Source: an uncultured Monoglobus sp. | Lineage (GTDB): Bacteria; Bacillota; Clostridia; Monoglobales; Monoglobaceae | Assembly: GCA_947630505.1 (NCBI GenBank) | Contig: CANRHV010000024.1 | Location: 1 to 36,757 of the forward strand | Direction of reading: 5' to 3' | DNA length: 36,757 nt | Shown here: positions 1 through 8,546 of the stretch, one piece after another | Layout: the number at the start of each line of letters is the position of its first letter | Numbering within the stretch: the stretch's first letter is position 1 | Translations under genes and position numbers: made by a program | Notes under the pieces: generated by a model | The model's database searches: none | What the model was told of the DNA's origin: nothing | Seen by the model: the letters and a program-made list of their open reading frames with translations, nothing else

Positions 1-2607
1 GGCGGAAGCGCGTTTGTTGAGAGAAACGTGTTCAGAAACGTTAAGTACCCCATGCTGATATCAATGCAGGCCAGCGATGTGCACGGCTCAAACGAGGGAA
101 CGTTCTCGGGCGAGGCCGGAGGAATGATAAAGGCGTATGACAACGATATTCGGATAGGCTCTCAGTCACAGACATACTTCACGCAAAACCACCCCGAGAC
201 GGACGGCACAATAGACGCTTATGAGGTAACCGATAAGTCGGTGAAGGTGCCCGACACATACAAGAGCAAAGAAGGCGGAAGCACCTACAGCAACTTCGAC
301 ACAGCTTCAAATATGTATAAGTATACATCCGACCCGGTAAGCGCGGTTGTGGCAAAAGTAGAGACATACGCGGGCAGAGTACAGGGCGGCGACTTTAAAT
401 ATGATTTTGATGATGCGATAGAGGACGCGGATTATGATCGTATCCCCGAGCTCGGCGACAGCCTTAAAAACTACAAGACAACGCTGAAGCACAGCTACAT
501 CACACCTGCCGCATATCCGGCGACGGACGGCTCGGCTCCTCTGCCGGGTCCCACAACGCCGCCTATCCCGACGAATATTCCGATAACGCCCGCGCCCGAG
601 TTAACTCCCGAGCCCGAGTTAACTCCCGAGCCTACGGATGCTCCGATAACGCCTACGCCCGAGGTAACGGCTACGCCCGAGCCTACAGATGTTCCGTCGA
701 CGCCTATGCCCGAGGTAACGGCTACGCCCGAGCCTACGGATGTTCCGATAACACCCGCGCCTGTGGTAACGTCGACGCCAATACCTACGGATGTTCCGGT
801 GACGGCAACGCCCGCGCCCGTGATAACGGCAACGCCTGAGCCGACGCTTGTGCCAACGCTAAAGCCCACCGAGGTTCCGGCTGATATTACCGGCATCAGG
901 ATCAAGTCGAATCCGAGTAAAACAACGGTAGTCGAGGGCACGGCGCTTGACACGAGCGGCCTTAGTGTCGAGGCGGTCTACAGCGACGGCAAGGCCGAGG
1001 AAATAACCGATTACACGCTGAGCGGCTATGAGCCGAACGCTTTGGGCAAGCAGACGATCAACGTTGAGTATAACGGCTTTAAGACGACGTTTGAGATAAC
1101 GGTCGAGGCCAAGAAACTCATAGGCATATCGGTTACGCAAAAGCCCGACAAGCGCGCTTACATACAGGGCGAGCAGCTTGACACGACCGGAATGATCGTG
1201 ACCGCGATGTACAACAACGGCACAAGCGAGGAGATCACAGGCTATAATGTTTCGGGCTACGACCCGAACTATGCGGGCAGTCAGACTATAAGCGTATCGT
1301 ATAACGGATTTTCGACGGCGTTCACCGTGACGGTGTCTGCGAAAGAGCAGACGAGCGGCACAGCCGAGACGCCGAAGATAAGCATATCGAGCTTTATCGG
1401 CGGCAAGACCGTGACGCTGACGACGGCCACCGAGGGCGCGCAAATTTACTACACGCTTGACGGTTCCGCGCCAAGCATATCATCAAGTCTCTACAGCGGC
1501 CCGATAACGTTGACCGAGACAGCCTCGGTAAAGGCGATAGCGGTGAAAGACGGAATGGATCAGAGCAAGACAGCGGGCGGCAAGATAACGGTCGGCAATA
1601 CCGAAACGCCGATATCCAGCCACAACGCGGGACAGCTTGAGGTAGGAACCGTTATAACTTTGCGCTCCGAAACGGCGGGCTCGATGATATACTACACCAC
1701 CGACGGCAGCGAGCCCACGACCGAGAGCAGGAGATATTCGGGCGGCATAGCGATAACCGACGACGTTACGATAAAGGCGATAGCCGTGAAGGACGGATAC
1801 AAAAACAGCGGAGTATTCGAAGCGGCGTACACGGTGCCGAAGATAGAGCCGGGAAGCGCGGCGATATCTGTAGGCTCGGCGTCGGGAGCCGCGGGAGACG
1901 CGATATCCGTGCCGGTATACCTGTTTATGGAAGGCGAGAGCGGAATAACCGATTACAGATTCACGCTGAATTATGACGCGTCAAAGTTTGAGTATCAATC
2001 GGTGACACCCGCTGAGGGAGCGTCGGCGGCCGATCTGTTCACGTCGGCAAACGGAGGCGCGGTGACGGTGCTGTACAGCGGAGCCGCGATAGAGAGCGGC
2101 GAGGTATGCAATATAAACCTGAAGGCGCTTGAGAGCGACGAGGACGGCGAGTACCCGATCACGATAGTGAAGGACAGCGTTAAGATAGAGACCGAGACCG
2201 AAGATAAATTCAATATCGAGATAACCGACGGAGCGATAACGCTGATAGGCTCGATAAACTCGAATCTTGAGCTCAAGTCTGACGTAATGCTGACCGACGC
2301 GAGCGGCAACGACATAACGGACAGCGCGAAAGTGAAAGGCGAGGTAACGGCGAACGTGACGCTGGAGAACGCGAGCGGAGACGCGGCGATAGAGCCCGCT
2401 ACCGTGAACATAATAATGGCGGTATACGACAGAAACGACTGCTTAGTTAGCATGTCGACAATGGACGCGGACCTGAGCGACCTTAACTACGTGTTTACAA
2501 ACACGGTTGATATCCCCGAGGGCGTCGAGGTAGGCAGCATAAAACTCATGGTCTGGAACGGCCTGAGCGACATGACGCCCATGTCCGCCGCAAGCGAGAT
2601 ACTTTAA
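1..2607 (+). CDS. Secreted modular pectate lyase (PL1), 5'-truncated by the window edge
   Basis: The frame is open from base 1, so the true start lies upstream; a GTG at 28 is only an internal codon. The first ~180 residues match the end of polysaccharide lyase family 1 pectate lyases (VERNVFRNVKYPMLISMQ, then GTFSGEAGGMIKAY and the AGRVQGGDFKYDF end), which cleave polygalacturonate by beta-elimination outside the cell. A Pro/Thr-rich linker follows (bases ~540-875), with repeated TPEPTDVP-type units. Next come two Big_3-like Ig domains (~880-1110 and ~1112-1350), two chitobiase C-terminal-like domains (~1369-1600 and ~1606-1850, each with YYTxDGSxP), a cohesin-like beta-sandwich (~1858-2245) and a C-terminal module that resembles the end of the LRR protein at 18489-20240. 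The catalytic part is mostly outside the window. Family assignment is firm for the lyase tail and inferred for the cohesin-like module. Stop is TAA. Confidence 0.85.
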   Translation, partial: GGSAFVERNVFRNVKYPMLISMQASDVHGSNEGTFSGEAGGMIKAYDNDIRIGSQSQTYFTQNHPETDGTIDAYEVTDKSVKVPDTYKSKEGGSTYSNFDTASNMYKYTSDPVSAVVAKVETYAGRVQGGDFKYDFDDAIEDADYDRIPELGDSLKNYKTTLKHSYITPAAYPATDGSAPLPGPTTPPIPTNIPITPAPELTPEPELTPEPTDAPITPTPEVTATPEPTDVPSTPMPEVTATPEPTDVPITPAPVVTSTPIPTDVPVTATPAPVITATPEPTLVPTLKPTEVPADITGIRIKSNPSKTTVVEGTALDTSGLSVEAVYSDGKAEEITDYTLSGYEPNALGKQTINVEYNGFKTTFEITVEAKKLIGISVTQKPDKRAYIQGEQLDTTGMIVTAMYNNGTSEEITGYNVSGYDPNYAGSQTISVSYNGFSTAFTVTVSAKEQTSGTAETPKISISSFIGGKTVTLTTATEGAQIYYTLDGSAPSISSSLYSGPITLTETASVKAIAVKDGMDQSKTAGGKITVGNTETPISSHNAGQLEVGTVITLRSETAGSMIYYTTDGSEPTTESRRYSGGIAITDDVTIKAIAVKDGYKNSGVFEAAYTVPKIEPGSAAISVGSASGAAGDAISVPVYLFMEGESGITDYRFTLNYDASKFEYQSVTPAEGASAADLFTSANGGAVTVLYSGAAIESGEVCNINLKALESDEDGEYPITIVKDSVKIETETEDKFNIEITDGAITLIGSINSNLELKSDVMLTDASGNDITDSAKVKGEVTANVTLENASGDAAIEPATVNIIMAVYDRNDCLVSMSTMDADLSDLNYVFTNTVDIPEGVEVGSIKLMVWNGLSDMTPMSAASEIL

Positions 2608-2626
2608 AAAATCCAGATAAAAAAGG

Positions 2627-2656
2627 CTCCCCTTCCTTATAGGAGGGGAGTTTTTT
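2627..2656 (+). terminator. Rho-independent terminator after the pectate lyase
   Basis: A GC-rich hairpin (CTCCCC-T-TCCT, loop TAT, AGGAGGGGAG, one bulged T) is followed by six T residues, 20 bases after the lyase stop codon. Confidence 0.85.
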
Positions 2657-2657
2657 A

Positions 2658-2744
2658 GGCTCGCCCCTTGGGGCGAGGCAAACGGGCGGATAATATCCGC
2701 CCCTACGGCATAATAAAACCTGTAGGGGCGGCAATCTGCCGCCC
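2658..2744. repeat. Dispersed hairpin repeat, copy R1
   Basis: This copy is inverted relative to R4 and R5. Read on the minus strand it gives GGGCGGCAGATTGCCGCCC, then CCCCTAC...GTAGGGG around GGGCGGATATTATCCGCCC, then GTTTGCCTCGCCCC, matching 18185-18265 and 36470-36535 almost base for base. It contains at least three hairpins. Its edge meets the recN stop codon: the TAG of recN occupies 2744-2746. It lies between two convergent genes. Confidence 0.85.
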
Positions 2745-4429
2745 TATTCCATTGTTCTTTTTAAATTTTCCGCTTGGGCGAGCATTTCGGCGGCGGCGCG
2801 CCTTGTGGTATCGGTCACCGAGACGCCGCCGATTATGCGGCTCAGCTCGTCCTTGCGCTCGCTCTCGCCGAGCAGGCGCACCTTGGTGGTGGTCTCGCTG
2901 TCGCTGCTGCTCTTTTCTATCAGATAGTGGCTGTCGCCCATCGAGGCGATCTGCGCCAAGTGGGTTATGCACAGCACCTGCTTTTCGCGCGATATCTTGC
3001 ATATTTTTTCCGAGATGCGCTGCGCCGCTCTGCCACTGACGCCGGTGTCTATCTCGTCGAATATCAGCGTGTCCACAATGTCGCCCTTTGACAGCACGGA
3101 TTTTATCGCCAGCATTATGCGCGACATCTCGCCGCCCGAGGCAATCTTGCTCAGGGGCTTTAAGTCCTCGCCGGGGTTGGCAGAGATCAGAAATTCTATA
3201 CTGTCTCCGCCGTTTATCGTGAAGTCGGAGGGCTTTATGTCAACCGCGAACACCACGCGGCCCATGTCAAGCTCCGACAGCTCTTTCATTATCATTTGCG
3301 AAAGCCGCACCGACGCCTCGCGTCTGCTCTCGGTCAGAATATCGGCCGCGCGCTCGGTCTCTTCTTTGGCGGTCTCGATTCGGGCCCGCATTTCCTCAAG
3401 GCGGCTTTCGAGATTTTCGATAGTCTCAAGCTCCTTTTTGCAGCTCTCGCCGTAGGCGATTATCTCGGGCACATCGGCGCAGCCGAATTTGCGCTTCATG
3501 TCGGAGATCAGCGCCAGGCGCTCCTGCACCGCGTCGATCTCGCCGGGCTCGAACTCCGCGTGGTCTATATATGATTTAAGCTCCCGCGTCACGTCGTCGA
3601 TATCCGCAACCGCGGAGCTTACCGTCTCGCTGTAGCCGCGCAAACGCTCGTCGTGCTCGGCCGCGTCCTCAAGGGCTCGACTTGCGTCGATCAGCATGTC
3701 GTAGGCCGATGACGCGTTCTCGTCGCCGTAGAGGCTGCTGTACGCCTCGTACACTCCGTTTAATATCTTTTCCGCGTTCTCAAGGAACTCGAAGCGAGCG
3801 TTCAGCTCGTCCTCCTCATCGGGCCTGAGAGCCGCCGCCTCGATCTCGCTCACGCGGAACTTCAGCATTTCGACGCGGTGCTCCTTGTCGGTCTCGGCTC
3901 GGGTCAGCTCGTCGTATTCCGCGGTCAGGTCGGTGTATTTGATGAATTTTTCGGCGTAGGCCTCCCGCTCAGCGGCGTTGCCCGCGAACTCGTCCACAAA
4001 TCCGCGGTGCCTCGACGGCACCAGCAGCGCCTGATTGTCAAGCTGGCCGTGGATAGTGAGCAGCAGCTCGCCGATCTCCCGCGCCACCGACAGCGGTATG
4101 ACCCGCCCGTTGACGCGGCAGGTGCTTTTTCCCGCCGCGGTGATCTTGCGCGACAGTATGATAAGCCCGTCCTCGGTCTCGATCTCAAGCTCAGCCAGCT
4201 TTTCCTCGGCCTCGCCGCTCACCTCAAACACCGCCTGGGCGAACGCGTGGTCCGCGCCGCTTCGGATCAGGTCCTTGGCCGTCCTGCCGCCAAGAGCCAT
4301 GTTTATCGAATCGATCAGGATAGACTTTCCCGCGCCGGTCTCGCCGGTCATAACGTTAAAGCCGGGCCCGAATTCTATATTCACCCGCTCGATTATCGCC
4401 ACGTTTTTTATCTCAAGTTCAGTCAGCAT
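2744..4429 (-). CDS. recN: DNA repair protein RecN
   Basis: RecN is an SMC-like ATPase that acts early in double-strand break repair on the nucleoid. The 561-aa length is normal for the family. The N-terminus has the RecN signature MLTELEIKNVAIIERVNIEF and a Walker A GETGAGKS near residue 30. A central coiled-coil region rich in Glu, Arg and Leu follows, and the C-terminal half carries the ABC signature ASGGEMSRIMLAIK and Walker B LIFDEIDTGVSG. The ATG at 4429 is preceded by GAGGTGA at good spacing. It is the last gene of the dxs-tlyA-nadK-recN group, 27 bases after nadK. Its stop is TAG and coincides with the edge of repeat R1. In many Bacillota argR precedes recN; there is no argR here. Confidence 0.97.
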   Translation of the reverse strand: MLTELEIKNVAIIERVNIEFGPGFNVMTGETGAGKSILIDSINMALGGRTAKDLIRSGADHAFAQAVFEVSGEAEEKLAELEIETEDGLIILSRKITAAGKSTCRVNGRVIPLSVAREIGELLLTIHGQLDNQALLVPSRHRGFVDEFAGNAAEREAYAEKFIKYTDLTAEYDELTRAETDKEHRVEMLKFRVSEIEAAALRPDEEDELNARFEFLENAEKILNGVYEAYSSLYGDENASSAYDMLIDASRALEDAAEHDERLRGYSETVSSAVADIDDVTRELKSYIDHAEFEPGEIDAVQERLALISDMKRKFGCADVPEIIAYGESCKKELETIENLESRLEEMRARIETAKEETERAADILTESRREASVRLSQMIMKELSELDMGRVVFAVDIKPSDFTINGGDSIEFLISANPGEDLKPLSKIASGGEMSRIMLAIKSVLSKGDIVDTLIFDEIDTGVSGRAAQRISEKICKISREKQVLCITHLAQIASMGDSHYLIEKSSSDSETTTKVRLLGESERKDELSRIIGGVSVTDTTRRAAAEMLAQAENLKRTME

Positions 4430-4456
4430 GTTCTCACCTCAATTTAAGAGTTCCGC

Positions 4457-5329
4457 TCAGTCCGAAAGCTTGTCTCGCAGCACGTCGAAGAAGGTCGTGT
4501 CGTTGAGCTTCACCAGAGCGGTGCTGTATTTCGATTTTTTTATCCTCACGCGCTCGCTGTCGCCGCGCAGCTTGTATATCATTTTTCCGTCGGCTCTGAC
4601 CACCGCGGCGCATCTGTAGGGCTCGCGGTGGGTTATCTCTATCACCCGGTCAGCCGGGATCACCGCCGAGCGCGCCTTGAGCGTGTGTGGGCAGATTGGG
4701 GTTATTATCATTCCGTCGACCTCGGGGTGCATGACCGCGCCGCCCGCCGACAGTGAATAAGCCGTCGAGCCCACAGCGGTAGCGACGATTATGCCGTCCG
4801 CGGCGTACTCGCTCATTTCCGTGCCGTCGACCTTGACCTCGACCGTCACCATTTTGTAGTCCTCGCCGCTTATGATAAGGTCGTTGAGCGCCTTCTGCCG
4901 CTCAAGTATCTCGCCGTCCGCGCCGATTATCTCGATATCCAGCATCATGCAGTTGTCAACGCCGCACTTTCCGACCAGCACGTCGTCAAGGGGCGCGTAG
5001 CTGCCCTTCTCAATGCGAGCCAGAAATCCCAGGTGGCCCATGTTGACACCCACGATGGGCAGCTCGTAAGCCGCGGCGTCCACCGCGGCCTCAATGATCG
5101 TGCCGTCGCCGCCCAGAGCGATCAAAAGTTCCGCGCCCGAGAACACCGATTCGCGGTCGGTGAACGCGGCGCGGACGCCCTCGTCTCGGCAGAACGCCTC
5201 AAGATAGGGCGCGAAATCGTTTTCGATCAGCAGCTCGCAGTCGAATTTTTTCAGATATTTTATGAGATTTATCGTTTCTTTGCAGTTTTTGTCTTTCAGT
5301 ATGTTTGGTACCAGCGCGATAGTTTTCAT
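4457..5329 (-). CDS. nadK: NAD kinase
   Basis: Phosphorylates NAD to NADP in the cytoplasm, the only route to NADP. The 290-aa length is typical. Diagnostic motifs are GGDGTIIEAA near residue 74, GVNMGHLGFLA (the conserved G-x-LGFL element), the NDL element in ALNDLIISGE and the STAYSLSAGG loop. The ATG at 5329 has an AAGGAAG ribosome binding site. It lies between tlyA and recN, an order common in Clostridia, but a ~410-base repeat cluster (R2) separates it from tlyA, and the repeat ends just upstream of the ribosome binding site. No internal promoter was recognised, so expression probably relies on read-through from dxs-tlyA or a promoter inside R2. Confidence 0.96.
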   Translation of the reverse strand: MKTIALVPNILKDKNCKETINLIKYLKKFDCELLIENDFAPYLEAFCRDEGVRAAFTDRESVFSGAELLIALGGDGTIIEAAVDAAAYELPIVGVNMGHLGFLARIEKGSYAPLDDVLVGKCGVDNCMMLDIEIIGADGEILERQKALNDLIISGEDYKMVTVEVKVDGTEMSEYAADGIIVATAVGSTAYSLSAGGAVMHPEVDGMIITPICPHTLKARSAVIPADRVIEITHREPYRCAAVVRADGKMIYKLRGDSERVRIKKSKYSTALVKLNDTTFFDVLRDKLSD

Positions 5330-5340
5330 TTGTTACACTT

Positions 5341-5758
5341 CCTTAACGTAGGGAATAGGGACACCTCATCAGTCGGCTCCGCCGACAGCTTCCCCTCAAG
5401 GGGAAGCCTCTCTTGCCTTCCCCTTGAGGGGAAGGTGGGTTTTTGCCCGAACGGGCAAAAAGTCGGATGAGGTGGCGACGCAGGGACTGGGTATCCCCCC
5501 CTCAGTCGGGCTTTGCCCGACAGCTCCCCCGAGGGGGAGCCGGGACGTCGGGGTCTCATACAGCAAATCGTTAATGATCTACGGCCTTGTTTATGTTTGC
5601 AAACGAAGTACTTTGGCTAAACGAACCCGCTTCGCGGCTCCGGCCACAGCCGTCCCCTACGGATTTGGGGAGTCTATTTAATTGCCTCCTCCTGGGAGGA
5701 GGTGTCAGGCGTAAGCCTGACGGAGGTGGGCATAGTTCCCGGAGCCTATTCCCTAGTC
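5341..5758. repeat. Dispersed hairpin repeat cluster, copy R2, with MITE-like unit and TAG heptads
   Basis: There is no gene in this 423-base gap. It holds: two TAG heptads (5349, 5356); a 113-bp unit bounded by inverted ends CACCTCATC (5362-5370) and GATGAGGTG (5466-5474) with internal hairpins, the reverse complement of the unit in R3; degenerate heptads CAGGGAC TGGGTAT (~5481-5494); a hairpin block with GTCGGGCtttGCCCGAC (5505-5521) and CTCCCCCgaGGGGGAG; a tail GCCGGGACGTCGGGG shared with R4; and a second block with CTCCTCCTGGGAGGAG and GTCAGGCgtaaGCCTGAC (5704-5721). On the minus strand a run of three TAGs at exact 7-base spacing (forward CTA at 5746, 5753, 5760) includes the tlyA stop codon. 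The stretch 5560-5640 shows nothing I recognise. Confidence 0.85.
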
Positions 5759-6556
5759 GCTACGATGCGAATCTTCTACTGTTTTTTGTATGTCTATGTT
5801 TATGTCGCGGGGCGGGTCGGCGGGGCGGGGCTTTCTGATGTGCATAAGGTACTCGATGTTGCCCTCGGGGCCTTTTATCGGCGAGTAGTCGAGGCCGAGG
5901 ACCTCGAACCCGTTTTCGGCCGCGATGTTCAGCGCCTTTTCGATCACCTCGATATGCACGCTTTTGTCGCGCACGACGCCTTTTTTGCCGACCTTTTCGC
6001 GCCCCGCCTCGAACTGGGGCTTTATCAGGCAAACGCCCTCGCCGCCCTCTTTGAGCAGCTTAAACGCGGGCGGCAGTATCAGAGCCAGCGATATGAACGA
6101 CACGTCTACCGAGAAAAAGTCGATCGGCTCGGGCACCTGTTCGTCCGTTACGTACCTGAAATTGGTGCGCTCCAGGTTCACGACCCTCTCGTCCTGCCTG
6201 AGCTTCCACGCCAGCTGTCCGTACCCCACGTCGATCGCGTACACCCGCGCGGCTCCGTTTTTCAGCATACAGTCGGTGAAGCCGCCGGTCGACGCGCCCA
6301 CGTCCATGCAGATTTTTTTGTTAAGGCTCACGGGAAAGACCTTCATCGCCTTTTCAAGCTTCAGGCCGCCGCGGCTGACATAGCGCTGCGAATTGTCGCG
6401 TATCTCGATCTTCTCGCCGCCCTTTATCTGCTGCCCCGCCTTCATTGCCTTTTGGTTGTCTATATACACGCAGCCCGCCATTATGACCGACTGCGCCTTG
6501 CTCCTTGTCTCTATATATCCGTTGTTTACCAGGTAGTGGTCAAGTCTCTCGCTCAT
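5753..6556 (-). CDS. tlyA: TlyA-family rRNA 2'-O-methyltransferase
   Basis: A 267-aa protein with an N-terminal S4 RNA-binding domain (RLDHYLVNNGYIETRSKAQS, residues ~3-60) and an FtsJ/RrmJ-type SAM-dependent methyltransferase domain (DVGASTGGFTDCMLKNGA near residue 90). The K-D-K-E type catalytic residues fit YVSRGGLKLEKA, the VDVSFISL motif and LIKPQFE. In mycobacteria TlyA methylates cytidines of 16S and 23S rRNA; the substrate here is inferred. The start codon overlaps the dxs stop by four bases (ATGA), so translation is coupled. The stop codon TAG is the middle TAG of a 7-base-period array belonging to repeat R2, which suggests that the repeat defines the present C-terminus. Confidence 0.93.
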   Translation of the reverse strand: MSERLDHYLVNNGYIETRSKAQSVIMAGCVYIDNQKAMKAGQQIKGGEKIEIRDNSQRYVSRGGLKLEKAMKVFPVSLNKKICMDVGASTGGFTDCMLKNGAARVYAIDVGYGQLAWKLRQDERVVNLERTNFRYVTDEQVPEPIDFFSVDVSFISLALILPPAFKLLKEGGEGVCLIKPQFEAGREKVGKKGVVRDKSVHIEVIEKALNIAAENGFEVLGLDYSPIKGPEGNIEYLMHIRKPRPADPPRDINIDIQKTVEDSHRSD

Positions 6557-8442
6557 ATTTTAACTTCCGTTCCGCTTTTCAGATGTTGTTTTATTTTCTC
6601 GGCGATCTTCTCGGCCGAGAGTCCGTATTTGTCCTCAAGCTCGCTTATCCTGCCCTGGCATATGGGCTCGTCGGGATAGGCGCACTTGAGTATCCTCATA
6701 CCGAGCGCCTCCTCAAGTATCATGCCGAATCCGCCGCTTAAAACGTTGTTCTCGACCGAAACGACGAGCTTTGCCCTTCTCGCCGCTTCCTCGATCGGGC
6801 GCTTGTCAAACGGCTTTATCGATACCGCGTCGGCCACGGCCGCGGAATATCCCGAATCTTCAAGGATACGCGCCGCCTCGACCGCGTTTTTGAGCATTAC
6901 GCCGACCGATACTATCAAAACGTCGGGCCGCTCGCGGTCAATTATAATTCTCGGCCGCGGACGGATATTTTCGGAAAGACGCGGCACCTCGGCGCCTATG
7001 TCCGCCTCGCTCAGGGCGGCTCCTCTGGGATAGCGCACCGCCCCGGGCCCGCCGCTGTTTATAAGATATTTGAGCATCGGCTCCAGATCGTCGGCGATCG
7101 CGGGGGAGAGTATCGTCATTCCGGGCATGTGCGACAGATATGATATGTCATACACGCCCTGGTGGGTCTCGCCGTCTCCGCCCACCGGGCCCGAGCGGTC
7201 GACCGCGAGCACGACCGGCAGCTTCTGGAGCGCGACATCGTGCAGCAGTTGATCGTAGGCCCTCTGCAAAAACGTGGAATACACCGCGAAAACCGGCCTC
7301 ATGCCGCCTCTCGCCAGGCCCGCCGAAAAGGTGACGGCGTGCTGTTCGGCTATACCCACGTCGAAAAACCGCTCGGGATATTTTTTCGCGAAATTCTTGA
7401 GCCCCGTTCCGTCGGGCATCGCCGCGGTGACTGCGGCTATTCTATTATCGCTCTCCGCGAATTTGCAAATTGTCCTGCCGAAAAGGCTTGACCAGCTCTC
7501 GCCGCCCGAGCCCTTGTGCAGCTTTCCGCTCTTTATGTCAAAGCTGCCCACGCCGTGGTACAGGTCGGGGTTGGCCTCGGCGGGCGGATAGCCCTTGCCC
7601 TTTTTGGTGCGCACATGAATAAACACGGGCTTGGTCGCGGTTTTGGCGTAGTCGAACACTGCCTCCAGATGCTCTATATCGTGGCCGTCCACCGGGCCCA
7701 TATAGAAAAATCCCATGCTCTCAAACAGCGAGCTGCTCTCGACCATCACGTTTTTGATGTCGTTTTTAACGCGGCTCAGGCCTTTTTTGGTGGGCGCGCC
7801 GAGTATGGGAATGTTGTCGAGCGCCGACTTGACGTCGCCCTTGAGCTTTAAGTACTTGCCCGCGTTTCTGAGTTTTTTCATCGCGCGGGAAAAGCCGCCC
7901 ACGTTTTTTGATATCGACATGCCGTTGTCGTTATAAACTATTATCAGGTTTTCGGAATTATGCCCCGCGTGATTCAAGGCCTCGTAGGCCATGCCGCCCG
8001 TCATGGCGCCGTCGCCTATGACCGCTATGCTCGATCCCTTCTCGCCTCTCAGCTCCTTGCTCTTGGCGATGCCGAAGGCCGCCGAGATCGAGGTCGAGCT
8101 GTGGCCCGTGTTGAACGCGTCGCGCTTGTCCTCCTCGTATTTGGGAAAACCGCTGAGACCGCCGAATCTGCGCAGCGTTTTAAAATCCCCGCCTCTGCCG
8201 GTGAGGATCTTGTGGGCGTAGCTCTGGTGGCCGACGTCCCAGACTATGCTGTCTCCGCCGCCGATGTCAAACGCTCTGTGCAGCGCGACGGTCAGCTCAA
8301 CCGCGCCCAGAGACGAGGCCAGATGTCCGCCGCGGCGCGACACCGCGGAGATTATGAAATTTCTGATCTCGGCCGAAAGCTCATTAAGCTCATCATAGCT
8401 CATGGCCTTCAAATCAGTCGAGGTATAATTCTGTTTTAACAT
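6553..8442 (-). CDS. dxs: 1-deoxy-D-xylulose-5-phosphate synthase
   Basis: Condenses pyruvate and glyceraldehyde 3-phosphate to DXP, the first step of the MEP isoprenoid pathway, using thiamine diphosphate. Visible signatures are GHQSYAHKILTGR, the TPP-binding GDGAMTGGMAYEALNHAG with NDNGMSIS, and the C-terminal transketolase domains (DVGIAEQHAVTFSAGLA, and SVENNVLSGGFG). I chose the ATG at 8442 (629 aa) because MLKQNYTSTDLKAMSYDELN aligns with the usual Dxs start. A TTG at 8469 would add nine residues (MLLYRYYFI) and has GGAG ten bases upstream, so it remains possible. First gene of the dxs-tlyA-nadK-recN group, with a 4-base overlap into tlyA. xseB and ispA, often upstream of dxs, are absent. 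Confidence 0.96.
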   Translation of the reverse strand: MLKQNYTSTDLKAMSYDELNELSAEIRNFIISAVSRRGGHLASSLGAVELTVALHRAFDIGGGDSIVWDVGHQSYAHKILTGRGGDFKTLRRFGGLSGFPKYEEDKRDAFNTGHSSTSISAAFGIAKSKELRGEKGSSIAVIGDGAMTGGMAYEALNHAGHNSENLIIVYNDNGMSISKNVGGFSRAMKKLRNAGKYLKLKGDVKSALDNIPILGAPTKKGLSRVKNDIKNVMVESSSLFESMGFFYMGPVDGHDIEHLEAVFDYAKTATKPVFIHVRTKKGKGYPPAEANPDLYHGVGSFDIKSGKLHKGSGGESWSSLFGRTICKFAESDNRIAAVTAAMPDGTGLKNFAKKYPERFFDVGIAEQHAVTFSAGLARGGMRPVFAVYSTFLQRAYDQLLHDVALQKLPVVLAVDRSGPVGGDGETHQGVYDISYLSHMPGMTILSPAIADDLEPMLKYLINSGGPGAVRYPRGAALSEADIGAEVPRLSENIRPRPRIIIDRERPDVLIVSVGVMLKNAVEAARILEDSGYSAAVADAVSIKPFDKRPIEEAARRAKLVVSVENNVLSGGFGMILEEALGMRILKCAYPDEPICQGRISELEDKYGLSAEKIAEKIKQHLKSGTEVKI

Positions 8443-8492
8443 AATAAAATAATAGCGATATAACAGCAATTTATAATTGCTCCGTAAATTTC

Positions 8493-8518
8493 GGGGGGCG
8501 CGGACCTCCGCGTCCCCC
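8493..8518. repeat. GC-rich hairpin between VOC gene and dxs
   Basis: GGGGG-c-GCGGA-cc-TCCGC-gt-CCCCC forms a strong stem. There is no T-run on the minus strand after it, so it is not a standard intrinsic terminator. It resembles the accessory hairpins at 18434-18475 and 36550-36575 that accompany the dispersed repeats, but the match is loose. Confidence 0.4.
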
Positions 8519-8546
8519 TCTTAAAAACCGTTTCGCGTTATCCGCC

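Noticed and set aside
598-680. GAG triplets in the pectate lyase linker as a TRAP site
   Set aside because: Triplet spacing is long and irregular and follows codon repeats of the Pro-Glu linker.
495-953. Antisense open frame rich in Gly, Val and Thr opposite the pectate lyase linker
   Set aside because: It is the mirror of the Pro/Thr linker repeats; no ribosome binding site and no family.
2668-3091. Plus-strand open frames opposite recN
   Set aside because: Arg/Ala-rich shadows of a conserved gene; no family features.
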